Positions 50,914 to 60,800 of a stretch of DNA of 64,000 bases are shown one piece after another. Origin of the DNA: Candidatus Hydrogenedentota bacterium. GTDB lineage: Bacteria; Hydrogenedentota; Hydrogenedentia; Hydrogenedentales; SLHB01. Numbering within the stretch: the first letter of the stretch is position 1; every line of letters starts with the position of its first letter. Location of the stretch: the NCBI GenBank assembly GCA_020848835.1, contig JADLHJ010000119.1, positions 1 through 64,000 of the forward strand, written 5' to 3'. The translations under genes and the position numbers were made by a program. The notes beneath the pieces are model-generated. The model ran no database searches. It had not been told where the DNA came from and saw only the letters and a list, made by a program, of their open reading frames with translations.

Positions 50914-53360
50914 TATTCCTGGCCTCCGGAAAGCGGGATGACGTTTGTGGCGGCCGCCGCTTCCGGCTTCTGTTCGGGATAGGCGATGCGGCGGTGCTGA
51001 GTTGACGCGACGCGCTTGGTGAGCACTTCGGCAATCGTGTCGAGATCTTTAAGCGTGAGGTCGCATTCGTCGAACTGCCGATCGCTGGCTCGGCTCGCGA
51101 TGATGCGATCGACAAGTTCGCGCACGCGCTCTTCATTGGGATTCTTCAAGGTGCGCACAGCGGATTCGACGGCGTCGCAGATCATCAGAATCGCCGTCTC
51201 GCGGTGACGCGGGCGCGGGCCCGGGTATCGGAAATCGCCTTCTGTCACACCGCCGTGCTTTGCCTGCTGGACGGCTTCCTTGTAGAAGAAACTGATGAGG
51301 CAAGTGCCGTGGTGTTCGAGGATGCCGTCGATGATCGGTTTGGGCAGGTGCAGTTCACGCGCCATTTCCGCGCCTTCGGACACGTGCGATGCGATCGCGC
51401 GCGCGCTGAGCCGCGGCGACAATTCATCGTGGATGTTCGCGCCGGTCTGGTTCTCGACGAAGTACTCGGGCCGTTTCATTTTGCCGATGTCGTGGTAGTA
51501 CGCGCAGACGCGCGCCATGAGACCGTTCGCGCCGATGGCGTCCGCTGCTGCTTCCGCGAGTTGGCCAATCATAAGGCTGTGCGCATAGGTAGCCGGCACT
51601 TCCATCGCGAGACGGCTAAGCACGGGATTGTTGAGGTCCGAGTATTCGAGCAACTGAATGTCAGTGGTGATGTCGAACAGTTTTTCGAGCGATGGCAGCA
51701 CCGCGGGCACAAGGCCGAGGCAGAGCACGCCATTCACCGCGACCATCATCAGCGAATACGAGAGCGAATAGAGCGTGGTGTTGGAGAGGATCGAGTCTTG
51801 TCCCAACGAGATTGCAACGGTGACAACGATGCCTACGAGCGTGGCCTTGACGGAGGCGTTGCCCATATCGCTGCGTTTGCGCACCCTGTAAATGCTCATC
51901 ACGCCGGTAAAAGACATCGCACCCATGATCACGAGCATCTGCCAGCTATAACTAAATTGAATCGACAAGAACAATGAGGAGAAGACGGCGGTGAAACCTG
52001 CGAGCCGCGCGTTGGTGAGGATGGCCAACAAGATTGCGCCAGCGGCGGCAGGGATTAGCAATCCTTTGTCGGTGAAGTAGGAAACGATGCGGCCGGTCGC
52101 GGCGGTGGCGCAGATGACCATAAGCGCCATGCACAGCAGTTTGAAGCGATGTTCCGGGTTTCGCTCGAGCCAGGGCATGGCGCGCATGAATGCGAATAGC
52201 GCGACGCCGACGAGGATCGTGTGCGCCAGGAGCGTTCCCGATATTCCTGCTGTTTGCTGATCTGAACGCTTCTTCAGTTCCAGCTTGTAGATTTCCGCGT
52301 CGATTCGTGTCGGCTCGGTCCACACATCGCCTTTGTCAATTATCCGCTGACCGGCGGCAATCTCGCGTACTACAGGCTTGGTATTGCCGCGCGCGGCCTC
52401 GCGCAAGACGTTGGTGCGGTTGCTGTCAAATTCAAGCGTATCGACCAGGAATTGACGCGCGACATCGAAGGCGGCGTCTTTCAAATCCACGCGATCCACC
52501 TGCAATACGCTTCCACTCGCGGAATCCTGCACCGCTTTGGCAATACGCGATTTCAGCTCTTCCTGCGCGGTCTCGATCGTCAATGCCTGCGTCAACGGAA
52601 TTTCATTCTCACCGTATTGGCCCGCGGCGGGCGTTTCGCGCGCAATGCTGATGCGGCGGTCGGGATCCTTTGAAAAATCGCTGCCGCGCTCGCCAGGCTT
52701 GAGCACGCCGTATGCCAGTACGTATTCCAGCGAGCTTCGCGCTGCCTGTGTCAGTGTGCTCGCGTGTTCAAGTTCTACGGATTGTGTCGTCAGCGGCGCG
52801 TCTGCGGGCGCATCATTTTGCGTTTCCGTGTGTAAGGCCCGCGGCATCAGCCATACCGCCAGACTTTCCGGTTTGATATTCGCCAGGGCCTCGTCGTCTT
52901 TGATTGCGGCTTCCGCAACTTCCCGTATGGCGCGCGTCACGGATCGGCCGTCGTTTTTCGCTTTTAGCGCGACGACCGCTTTTTCGACTTCGGGCTGAAG
53001 CGCGAGCAGAACTTGCGTAAATGCATCGAACTGGTCGAGCTGCTTCTTGACAATGGAAGTGTTTACCTGAAAAGAATCGGGAACCTTTGCGGCGGCGGCT
53101 TCGCGGGCTTCGCGCGTCTTGTCGAGGTCTTCGCTCTCAAAGCTGAATTCGGCGACGATTTCGTCCTTTGCGACAGTCCCTTCCGTGCTGATTGGGGGAA
53201 CTTTGCTGCCGAAATTGGTGATGACCAGCACCAGAAACACGAGCGACACGCCCAAGATAACGCGCCGCAACATATTCTCGCGGGATTGCGGGTCTTCCTG
53301 TTGTTGGCCACGATAGATGCCCGGGCTCAATTGATGGCGTTTTTTGAAGCGGCCAATCAT
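50913..53360 (-). CDS. pgpH: 7TM-HD cyclic-di-AMP phosphodiesterase-like protein
   Basis: 815 residues. A first helix (MLRRVILGVSLVFLVLVITNF), a long extracytoplasmic 7TMR-HDED domain (about 55-360), then about seven helices (380-580) and a cytosolic HD hydrolase with YAHSLMIGQL, the HD pair in CAYYHDIGKMKRPEYF and GILEHHGTCLISFFY. The family degrades c-di-AMP in Firmicutes. Its ATG overlaps the phoH stop. Between phoH and ybeY, as in many bacteria. Confidence 0.93.
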   Translation of the reverse strand: MIGRFKKRHQLSPGIYRGQQQEDPQSRENMLRRVILGVSLVFLVLVITNFGSKVPPISTEGTVAKDEIVAEFSFESEDLDKTREAREAAAAKVPDSFQVNTSIVKKQLDQFDAFTQVLLALQPEVEKAVVALKAKNDGRSVTRAIREVAEAAIKDDEALANIKPESLAVWLMPRALHTETQNDAPADAPLTTQSVELEHASTLTQAARSSLEYVLAYGVLKPGERGSDFSKDPDRRISIARETPAAGQYGENEIPLTQALTIETAQEELKSRIAKAVQDSASGSVLQVDRVDLKDAAFDVARQFLVDTLEFDSNRTNVLREAARGNTKPVVREIAAGQRIIDKGDVWTEPTRIDAEIYKLELKKRSDQQTAGISGTLLAHTILVGVALFAFMRAMPWLERNPEHRFKLLCMALMVICATAATGRIVSYFTDKGLLIPAAAGAILLAILTNARLAGFTAVFSSLFLSIQFSYSWQMLVIMGAMSFTGVMSIYRVRKRSDMGNASVKATLVGIVVTVAISLGQDSILSNTTLYSLSYSLMMVAVNGVLCLGLVPAVLPSLEKLFDITTDIQLLEYSDLNNPVLSRLAMEVPATYAHSLMIGQLAEAAADAIGANGLMARVCAYYHDIGKMKRPEYFVENQTGANIHDELSPRLSARAIASHVSEGAEMARELHLPKPIIDGILEHHGTCLISFFYKEAVQQAKHGGVTEGDFRYPGPRPRHRETAILMICDAVESAVRTLKNPNEERVRELVDRIIASRASDRQFDECDLTLKDLDTIAEVLTKRVASTQHRRIAYPEQKPEAAAATNVIPLSGGQE

Positions 53361-54337
53361 GATTGTGCCTCGTCATGCGCAGCGCGATGTTCGGCGGCTT
53401 CATAGGCGTCGATAATATTCTGAACAAGCGGATGGCGCACGACGTCATTGCGGTGCAGATGGACAATCGCAATTCCTTCAGTGTGTTTCAAAATACGATG
53501 CGCTTCGACGAGTCCCGATTTTGTGCCGCGGGGAAGATCGATCTGCGTCACGTCGCCCGTGACGACCGCGCGCGAACCTTCGCCGAGACGCGTCAAAAAC
53601 ATTTTCATTTGTTCGGGCGTGGTGTTCTGCGCTTCGTCGAGAATGGCGAACGCGTTGTTCAGCGTGCGACCGCGCATGAACGCGAGCGGCGCCACTTCGA
53701 TCACTTCACGTTCGACCATCTTGCGCGCGCGCTCGACGTCCACCATCGCGTAAAGCGCGTCGTAGAGTGGGCGCAGATAGGGGTTTACTTTCTGCTGCAG
53801 ATCGCCGGGAAGAAAGCCAAGGCTTTCACCTGCTTCCACAGCGGGGCGCGTGAGGATGAGCCGGTTCACTTCCTTGTTGAGAAGCGCCGATACAGCGGCA
53901 GCCATAGCGAGATAGGTCTTGCCCGTGCCTGCGGGACCGATCACCATCGTTACGCCGTGCGATTTGATCGCATCCAGATAATGCGCCTGGCCGCGCGTGC
54001 GCGGTTTGATCGCAATCTCGCTGCGCAGCCCACGCGACTGGGCCGTGCCGTAGACGTTGCTCAACCCCTTGGGCGTGTTGTCACGGGCTTCGGACAATGC
54101 GAACGGCACATCACTAACCGTTGGGGTATGGCCGTTGCGCACAGCAACCAGCATCTCGGCGAGCATTTTGCCGACAACGGCAGCATCCGGATCGTCACCT
54201 TGAATCAACACCTTCGCGCCGCGATCCACGATGCGGACACCCGGCGCCGTTTCCTGAATGCGTTTTCGGATCTCGCCGTTCTGACCAAGAAGTTTTATTG
54301 CTTCGTCTTGGCTATTTAAGACAAGTTCGTGCGACAG
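53357..54337 (-). CDS. phoH: PhoH-family ATPase/RNA helicase-like protein
   Basis: Cytosolic P-loop protein, probably in RNA metabolism. Walker A VIGPAGTGKTYLAMAAA, Walker B NAFAILDEAQNTT, then GDVTQIDLP. The conserved N-terminal domain (HELVLNSQDEAIKLLGQNGE and GVRIVDRGAKVLIQG) continues upstream of the first standard start, a GTG at 54229, to an in-frame TAG at 54346. No ATG, GTG or TTG lies in between. A CTG at 54337 with AGGAG 12 bases upstream (54354-54350) is my best guess for the start. About 326 residues with that start. Confidence 0.93.
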   Translation of the reverse strand: MSHELVLNSQDEAIKLLGQNGEIRKRIQETAPGVRIVDRGAKVLIQGDDPDAAVVGKMLAEMLVAVRNGHTPTVSDVPFALSEARDNTPKGLSNVYGTAQSRGLRSEIAIKPRTRGQAHYLDAIKSHGVTMVIGPAGTGKTYLAMAAAVSALLNKEVNRLILTRPAVEAGESLGFLPGDLQQKVNPYLRPLYDALYAMVDVERARKMVEREVIEVAPLAFMRGRTLNNAFAILDEAQNTTPEQMKMFLTRLGEGSRAVVTGDVTQIDLPRGTKSGLVEAHRILKHTEGIAIVHLHRNDVVRHPLVQNIIDAYEAAEHRAAHDEAQS

Positions 54338-54352
54338 ACAGGTCTATTGCTC

Positions 54353-54664
54353 CTAACGCGAGGAGGGAGCAGGCGCGGGCTCGATGCGGTATACCCGCTC
54401 GCCCGGACGCGCCAACTGCTTTTGATGGCGGACGTTTTCCTCCATCTCGATCGGGTCTCTTTCAAGCCCATCGACCCGATCGACCAGCTCTTGCTCGACG
54501 ATGAGCCGCGCATCGAACTTCGCGCGCTCCGTCGTCACGTACTCCTCGTTCTCCAAATAAAATTGATACTGCGCCGGCAGGTCCCGTTTCACGGCGTAAG
54601 ACGCGGCAAACGCCGCCGAAAACATCAGCGCAAGAATGTACCCTTTACCTGGAAGTATGCGCAT
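54353..54664 (-). CDS. FtsB/DivIC-like septum formation initiator
   Basis: 103 residues from the ATG at 54664; a GTG nine bases upstream is the alternative. One N-terminal helix (YILALMFSAAFAASYAV) and a coiled coil (YLENEEYVTTERAKFDARL), ending in the family motif LERDPIEMEENVRHQKQLAR followed by PGERVYRI. Part of the FtsB-FtsL-FtsQ divisome complex. Directly downstream of enolase, as in E. coli (eno-ftsB region) and many others. Confidence 0.9.
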   Translation of the reverse strand: MRILPGKGYILALMFSAAFAASYAVKRDLPAQYQFYLENEEYVTTERAKFDARLIVEQELVDRVDGLERDPIEMEENVRHQKQLARPGERVYRIEPAPAPSSR

Positions 54665-54676
54665 CAGCCTCACCGC

Positions 54677-55981
<1,305 letters not shown>

Positions 55982-56007
55982 CGGTCAGGTCTCCTTCAAT
56001 TCCGAAT

Positions 56008-56037
56008 AGTGTACAAAACGAGGAGTCCTAGGTTCAA
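56008..56037 (-). promoter_or_regulatory. Likely eno promoter
   Basis: On the minus strand TTGAAC (56037-56032), an 18-base spacer and TACACT (56013-56008), about 27 bases before the ATG. A very AT-rich stretch (56045-56090) just upstream could act as an UP element. Confidence 0.6.
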
Positions 56038-56138
56038 GCAAAATTTACTTAACAATATTATAATAAAATAATAATAATGATATATTCAAAGTGAGACGAC
56101 CCACGCGGTTGCGCCGAAATAGGTGGGGGGAAAGTAGG

Positions 56139-56546
56139 TTAGTGCATTCCGGCGCCCATGATTGAGAATTTTCCCCGGCTGGTGTCCTGGTTGTGAGCAG
56201 GCGTAAGCGCGATGACACGAACGGAGTAATTTACATCGGATTCCAGGTGTGGCGGGATCGTCCAGGAGGCTTTGCCGTCATTTGCGGTCTTGGTATCGAT
56301 TACAGTGCAAAGTCCGTTGGCGCGGAGCAATTCCAGTCTCACGTGGGAACCGGCGTCGCCCGAGGACTTCCAGCGGATTTTCATTCGATCGCCCATCAAT
56401 AAGAGATCGCCGGCGTCGGGCTCGATCACTTTGATGGCGGGTGTGTCGTCCGCAATCGAGATGGGGGGCGCCATCACAAGAACGGCAACAAATGCGCTCA
56501 ACGCCATGAAGACTGCACAAACGATTCGGCGAGATAGACGGTCCAT
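56139..56546 (-). CDS. Secreted Ig-like (Kre9/KNH-type) protein
   Basis: 135 residues from the ATG at 56546 (GGAGG 8 bases upstream). Signal peptide (AVFMALSAFVAVLVMAPPISIA). The mature part is a single beta-sandwich: AIKVIEPDAGDLLLMGDRMK, IRWKSSGDAGSHVRLELL, KASWTIPPHLESDVNYSVRV. This pattern matches Kre9/KNH-like domains often appended to secreted proteins, here standing alone. Role unknown; adhesion or cell-wall binding is possible. Confidence 0.8.
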   Translation of the reverse strand: MDRLSRRIVCAVFMALSAFVAVLVMAPPISIADDTPAIKVIEPDAGDLLLMGDRMKIRWKSSGDAGSHVRLELLRANGLCTVIDTKTANDGKASWTIPPHLESDVNYSVRVIALTPAHNQDTSRGKFSIMGAGMH

Positions 56547-56678
56547 TTGCCGTACCTCCAAAACTTGGACTTCACAGCAAACATGATCGATGCCGGAGCG
56601 AGGACTGTCTGTAGGTTTCAATCGCGACGTGTTGCGCGTTTTGTCTTACGTGGCGGGGACTGAGAAAGCGGGGTGCGA

Positions 56679-57461
56679 TTAGGTCCGCCAAGGAAAGAAG
56701 AGATCGCGGAACCCGCGGTTCAAGTAGTCGTCGTCCGCATCGTCAGCCGTGGGCGCCGCAGGATCCGTCGCGGCGTATTTTCGGGAGAGGAGTTCGTATG
56801 CGGCGGATTGAATGCAGATCAGCACGGCGCCGAATCCGAAAAAGAAAAGTGGCAACAAGACGGCCGTGATGATGGTCAGCATTAGGCACTGAAGCGCGAT
56901 GCCAAGGGTTAACAGCGGATTTGCGAGGGCAAGTAATGCGGTCAGGCGAATGGTTGCGAAGACGCCGGTTTTTCGTTGCACGAGTGCAGGCAGCGCGAAA
57001 AGCGACATGAGGGCGAGCATCGCGAGGCACCATAGAGCGAGCGCGCTAATCGCATAACCGAGAAATGGCATGGTCGATTGCAGCTTGCTTGCATAAAACC
57101 AGGTGCTTGTGCCGAGCGCAGTTGTTGCGATGGCATAGCAAAGGCCGAGCAGCGCGGCGCGAATGCCGTAAAGGCGGATGCCATCGAAGAAATTGGTCAG
57201 GGCGCCGTCGCGGGTGTCGATGAATGTTTTTGTGAGTTGTGCGATGCCGACACCGAGGACGGGATTGAGCAGAAATAACGCAACGTAGATTGCGGGTGCG
57301 CCAATAACGAATGCCAGCGCGAAATCACCGGCGAACAGCGGTGGCAATGCAATCGCGATGGGAGCGGCGACGGCAATCGCCCACATGATATTTACGATCA
57401 GCAGCAAGCCGAGATGATCGTGGAAAATCCAGAACGCCATCTTGAGACTACGGCCCAGCAT
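56679..57461 (-). CDS. DUF624-like membrane protein
   Basis: 260 residues with about six helices (LLLIVNIMWAIAVAAPIAIA, ALAFVIGAPAIYVALFLLNP, ALLGLCYAIATTALGTSTWF, ALALWCLAMLALMSLFALPA, PLLTLGIALQCLMLTIITAV, LLPLFFFGFGAVLICIQSAA). The N-terminus FHDHLGLLLIVNIMWA and overall size resemble YesL/DUF624. The C-terminus is acidic. GAGGTG lies before the ATG. Function unknown. Confidence 0.75.
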   Translation of the reverse strand: MLGRSLKMAFWIFHDHLGLLLIVNIMWAIAVAAPIAIALPPLFAGDFALAFVIGAPAIYVALFLLNPVLGVGIAQLTKTFIDTRDGALTNFFDGIRLYGIRAALLGLCYAIATTALGTSTWFYASKLQSTMPFLGYAISALALWCLAMLALMSLFALPALVQRKTGVFATIRLTALLALANPLLTLGIALQCLMLTIITAVLLPLFFFGFGAVLICIQSAAYELLSRKYAATDPAAPTADDADDDYLNRGFRDLFFPWRT

Positions 57462-57486
57462 GGCGACACCTCATCTTTAAACAAAA

Positions 57487-57591
57487 TACATCCCCCTGAA
57501 TCCCCCTTCGAAGGGGGACTTAAGAATTCGCCAACCGACCTTCTTGGTGTTGCATTCAGTCCCCCTTTGAAGGGGGATTCAGGGGGATGTA
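57487..57591. repeat. Inverted-repeat (MITE-like) element
   Basis: Two 34-base arms, 57487-57520 and 57558-57591, are reverse complements with one mismatch, 37 bases apart. Each arm itself is palindromic around CCCCCTTCGAAGGGGG. Lies between the DUF624-like gene and the SurA-like gene. Confidence 0.92.
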
Positions 57592-57625
57592 AGAACTGCG
57601 AAACGAATGCACTCTAACCAGTAGC

Positions 57626-58579
57626 CTAAATAAACACCTGCACCTTGCTGCGCTTGCGAAGGTCTTCCATCCACTTCTTGAATTTTTCCGCGGCGGCGGC
57701 GCGGCGCAGTTCCGGCTCGATGTCCTTGCGCACTTCGTCGAGCGTGGCTTCGCCGGCGGCTTCTTTCTTTTCCACTTTTAGGATGTGGAAGCCCTGATCG
57801 CTTTCGATGACATCGCTCACTTCGCCTTCACCGAGCGTAAAGGCCGCTTCGTCCAGCCTGCCGACGAGGTCGCCCTTTTGTACCCAACCGATGATGCCGC
57901 CGTCTTCCGCACCCGGCGCTTTTGAATGCTCGATCGCTAGGTCGGCGAAGTCCGCGCCGTTGTTGATTTCATCTTTTAACTGTTCCGCCTGCGCTTTCAC
58001 TTTATCGCGCTCGGCGAGTTCGTTGCTCGCAGGCAGGAAAATCTGCGAGCAGCGCGAACGCTCCGCATGCGTAAATTTTTCTTTGTTGTCCTGATAATAC
58101 TGCGCGACCTCGGACTCCGAAATCGCGATGCCTTTTTCGAGTTCGGCTGTCTTGCGAACCGCCATGGTCCGCGCAATCATCTGCTTCTTGATGCGTTCTC
58201 TGAAGTCGGTGATGCTCATCCCCATGCGGTCGAGCTCTTCCTGAAGATTGCTGGTCGCCTTCTTCATTTCCTCGACCCGCTGGTCAATGGTCGTCTCTTC
58301 AATGGATACGCCGGCCAATTGACCTTCACGTAGGAGCAGCCGGTTGTCTATAACCTGATCGAGCGTCTCCTGCATTTTTTCTGCGACAATCCGGTCCAAG
58401 TCCGCCTGACTGGTCGCCTGCGCGCGAATTTCCCGCAATTGCGGGCCCAGCTCCTCCATGAGGTCGCTCATCAAAATCGCTTCTTTATCGACCGTTGCGG
58501 CGACCTGGTCCACAAGCTCGGCCCGTGCCACTACACCCAATGCAAAAAGAACAGCCAATACACCGGTAACGATACGCAT
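57626..58579 (-). CDS. SurA-like periplasmic peptidyl-prolyl isomerase
   Basis: 317 residues with a signal peptide (VTGVLAVLFALGVVARA). SurA_N helical domain (LVDQVAATVDKEAILMSDLM...DNRLLLREGQLAGVS), then one parvulin domain at about 170-275 (FTHAERSRCSQIFLPAS, AEDGGIIGWVQKGDLVG, ESDQGFHILKVEKKE). Assists outer-membrane protein folding. The C-terminal helix resembles that of SurA. Single-gene unit. Confidence 0.93.
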   Translation of the reverse strand: MRIVTGVLAVLFALGVVARAELVDQVAATVDKEAILMSDLMEELGPQLREIRAQATSQADLDRIVAEKMQETLDQVIDNRLLLREGQLAGVSIEETTIDQRVEEMKKATSNLQEELDRMGMSITDFRERIKKQMIARTMAVRKTAELEKGIAISESEVAQYYQDNKEKFTHAERSRCSQIFLPASNELAERDKVKAQAEQLKDEINNGADFADLAIEHSKAPGAEDGGIIGWVQKGDLVGRLDEAAFTLGEGEVSDVIESDQGFHILKVEKKEAAGEATLDEVRKDIEPELRRAAAAEKFKKWMEDLRKRSKVQVFI

Positions 58580-58738
58580 GGCAAAAGGTTTCCCGTGTTG
58601 TACTTGAATTGAATGCCCACAGTTCCCACCCGACTGCGGTTGCTGGGTTGTAGCTTACCAAATGCAGGAAATTCGGGCAACAGGCACGAATCTGGATTTG
58701 AGCACACCACAATTTTCGCCAGTTTGTCCGATTTTTCC

Positions 58739-58767
58739 TTTACCCAAGCCACAATATATTGTATACT
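58739..58767 (+). promoter_or_regulatory. Promoter of the exopolysaccharide locus
   Basis: TTTACC (58739-58744), a 17-base spacer, TATACT (58762-58767). Start point expected near 58774, about 170 bases before the first gene. The region 58580-58738 shows nothing else. Confidence 0.65.
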
Positions 58768-58773
58768 CACTTA

Positions 58774-58942
58774 GTATCAATCTTAGATATTGATGTTTTG
58801 TGGCCTGCCCGTGGCACAGATTGTGCCCGGGTGACGACGTTGGGGAAGCGGAAGACCGGCGCTGCTTTTGCAGCTGTCATCTGCAAATATAAACTATATT
58901 AAATAAAAGACTTATGTATTCTCAGGCCGCGAGCGCAGCGCG
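58774..58942 (+). promoter_or_regulatory. Long structured leader of the exopolysaccharide locus
   Basis: About 170 bases with no gene. It holds an ATCAAT/ATTGAT inverted repeat just after the promoter (58779-58795), and a strong hairpin CCCG-t-GGCACA (58808-58818) with TGTGCCCGGG (58822-58831). A GCAGCTGTCATCTGCAAAT stretch and an AT-rich end follow. No known riboswitch recognised. Confidence 0.45.
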
Positions 58943-60043
58943 ATGAGGATCGCCTTTCTGGGGACCCGCGGAATTCCCGCAAATTACGGCGGGTTTGAGA
59001 CCTTTGTGGAAGAAGTTGCCGTGCGCCTTGCGGCTAAGGGGCACGACGTGACCGTGTATTGCCGAGCGACGCATTATAAGGAACGGCTCAAGACGTATAG
59101 GGGTGTCCGGCTGGTGTACCAGTCCACGATACATACGAAGCACCTGGACTCGATTACCCATTGCTTCGTCTCTACCTGGCATATGGTTCGCCACGGGGCG
59201 GATGTGGGGTGTTACTGCTCGTCTGGCAACAGCGCATTCACCTGGCTGGCGCGTATGTTTGGCGTGAAGGTGGTGCTGAATACCGACGGCCTGGAGTGGG
59301 AACGCGCGAAGTGGAACAAGGCCGCGAAGATGTACTTCAAGTTCGCGGAGTGGCTGGCGGCAAAATTTTCGAATGTGCTCATCGCCGATTCGCGCGTGAT
59401 CAAGGAGTACTACAAGAAGAAGTTCGGGCGCGACACAACCTTCGTGGCCTACGGCGCGGACGTTGTGGAGCGCGGCTTCAAGAAAGAGTTGTTGAAAGAT
59501 TTCGGCGTCGAGCCGGAGAAGTATTTCCTGTTTGTCAGCCGCCTGGAGCCGGAGAACAATGCGCACCATTTGGTGAAGGCGTTTGAAGGCGTGAAGACGG
59601 ACATGACTTGTCTTGTCGTCGGCAGTGCGCCATTCGCGGATGATTACATCCGCGAGCTGAAAGCGACGAAAGATTCGCGCATAAAATTTCCCGGCGGGTT
59701 GTATGGCGACATCTATAAAGCACTTCAGGCGAATGCGTATGTATACGTCAACGCGATGGAAGTCGGCGGTACACACCCCGCGATTCTCGAAGCGATGGGC
59801 GCGGGCAACTGTGTACTGGTGAGCGACATCTCGTACAACGTCGAAGCCGTCGCGCATGCGGGGGTCTGTTACAAGACCCGCGAAGTGGAAGACCTGCGCA
59901 AGAAATTGCAGTGGTGTGTCGATAATCCGGAAGAAGTCGCGCGGTACCGCAAAATTGCGGTCGAGCGCGTGAAAGCGGAATACGACTGGGACCAAATCAC
60001 GGACGATTATGAACGCATCTTCGCCGAAACTGTCGCAGGATAA
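58943..60043 (+). CDS. Family 4 glycosyltransferase with DUF1972 N-terminus
   Basis: 366 residues. The DUF1972 start MRIAFLGTRGIPANYGGFET and FVEEVAVRLAAKGHDVTVYC are typical of rhamnosyl- and mannosyltransferases of exopolysaccharide loci. The donor-binding GT4 motif is GTHPAILEAMGAGNCVLVSD. No membrane helix, so it acts on the cytosolic face. The ribosome site is weak. First gene of a five- or six-gene run, overlapping the next by 35 bases. Confidence 0.93.
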   Translation: MRIAFLGTRGIPANYGGFETFVEEVAVRLAAKGHDVTVYCRATHYKERLKTYRGVRLVYQSTIHTKHLDSITHCFVSTWHMVRHGADVGCYCSSGNSAFTWLARMFGVKVVLNTDGLEWERAKWNKAAKMYFKFAEWLAAKFSNVLIADSRVIKEYYKKKFGRDTTFVAYGADVVERGFKKELLKDFGVEPEKYFLFVSRLEPENNAHHLVKAFEGVKTDMTCLVVGSAPFADDYIRELKATKDSRIKFPGGLYGDIYKALQANAYVYVNAMEVGGTHPAILEAMGAGNCVLVSDISYNVEAVAHAGVCYKTREVEDLRKKLQWCVDNPEEVARYRKIAVERVKAEYDWDQITDDYERIFAETVAG

Positions 60044-60800
60044 GCGGTCCCTCGCTGTTCCAGACGACATCGTGGCGCGCCTCGGCGCGCGGCGGTATCG
60101 TCTGTTGATGCAATGGATCCGCGATGTCAACGGCGCGTTCGACGCGGCGCTGTCGGCGGTGATTACAGACAAGACGATCCTGCTGGATGCGGGCTGTTCG
60201 CGCGGCGATCCGGATTTGCCTGCAATCGCAAAGGCAAAGTGCGCGGTCGGTTGCGACACCGATTTACCGGGCCTGCGCGCGAATACAATCGCGACGAGCT
60301 GTGTGGCTTCGCCGCTTGAGACGCTGCCCTTTCGCAGCGAGACATTCGACGTAATCGTCTGTAAATTTGTGATCGAACACGTGCCCGCGCCACTCACCGT
60401 CTTCAAAGAATTTTGGCGTGTGCTGCGTCCTGGCGGTGTGCTCGCCGTGCTCACGCCGAACCGGCTGAGCTTCTTTGCATTTATATCGACGGCGATTCCG
60501 CATGGCGTAAAGCAGACAGTCAAGAGTTGGCTTTTCAAGAGTCACGAGGAAGATACGTTCCGCACGTATTACCGCGCGAACACCCCGTGGACGCTTGACC
60601 GATTAATGCGCGAAGCCGGCTTTAAGCGTGAACGCGTGGAAATGCTCGCGGGCATGTGGGCCTTCTTCATTTTCAATACGCCCCTCGCGTTACTTGTGCG
60701 TGCGATCGAACGTGCGCAAACGCATGTGCCGTTACTGCGCGAATGCAGCACACATATCATGGGCCTCTGGCGAAAACCGCTTGCCGTGGGGGCCGCGTAG
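60009..60800 (+). CDS. Class I SAM methyltransferase (Methyltransf_11 type)
   Basis: 263 residues; the start inside the GT4 gene is the first ATG of the frame, a later start being possible. SAM motif TILLDAGCSRGDPDL, then LPFRSETFDVIVCKFVIEHV and FWRVLRPGGVLAVLTPNRLS. The methyl acceptor is probably a sugar or sugar-lipid intermediate, judging from the neighbours (inference). The C-terminal half is hydrophobic near residue 215-230. Its stop touches the next ATG. Confidence 0.9.
   Translation: MNASSPKLSQDKRSLAVPDDIVARLGARRYRLLMQWIRDVNGAFDAALSAVITDKTILLDAGCSRGDPDLPAIAKAKCAVGCDTDLPGLRANTIATSCVASPLETLPFRSETFDVIVCKFVIEHVPAPLTVFKEFWRVLRPGGVLAVLTPNRLSFFAFISTAIPHGVKQTVKSWLFKSHEEDTFRTYYRANTPWTLDRLMREAGFKRERVEMLAGMWAFFIFNTPLALLVRAIERAQTHVPLLRECSTHIMGLWRKPLAVGAA

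Noticed and set aside
58922..60538. 538-codon open frame on the minus strand
   Set aside because: It lies antisense to the GT4 and methyltransferase genes, which have clear motifs; the translation is Arg/His/Ala-rich with no domain, typical of a high-GC shadow.
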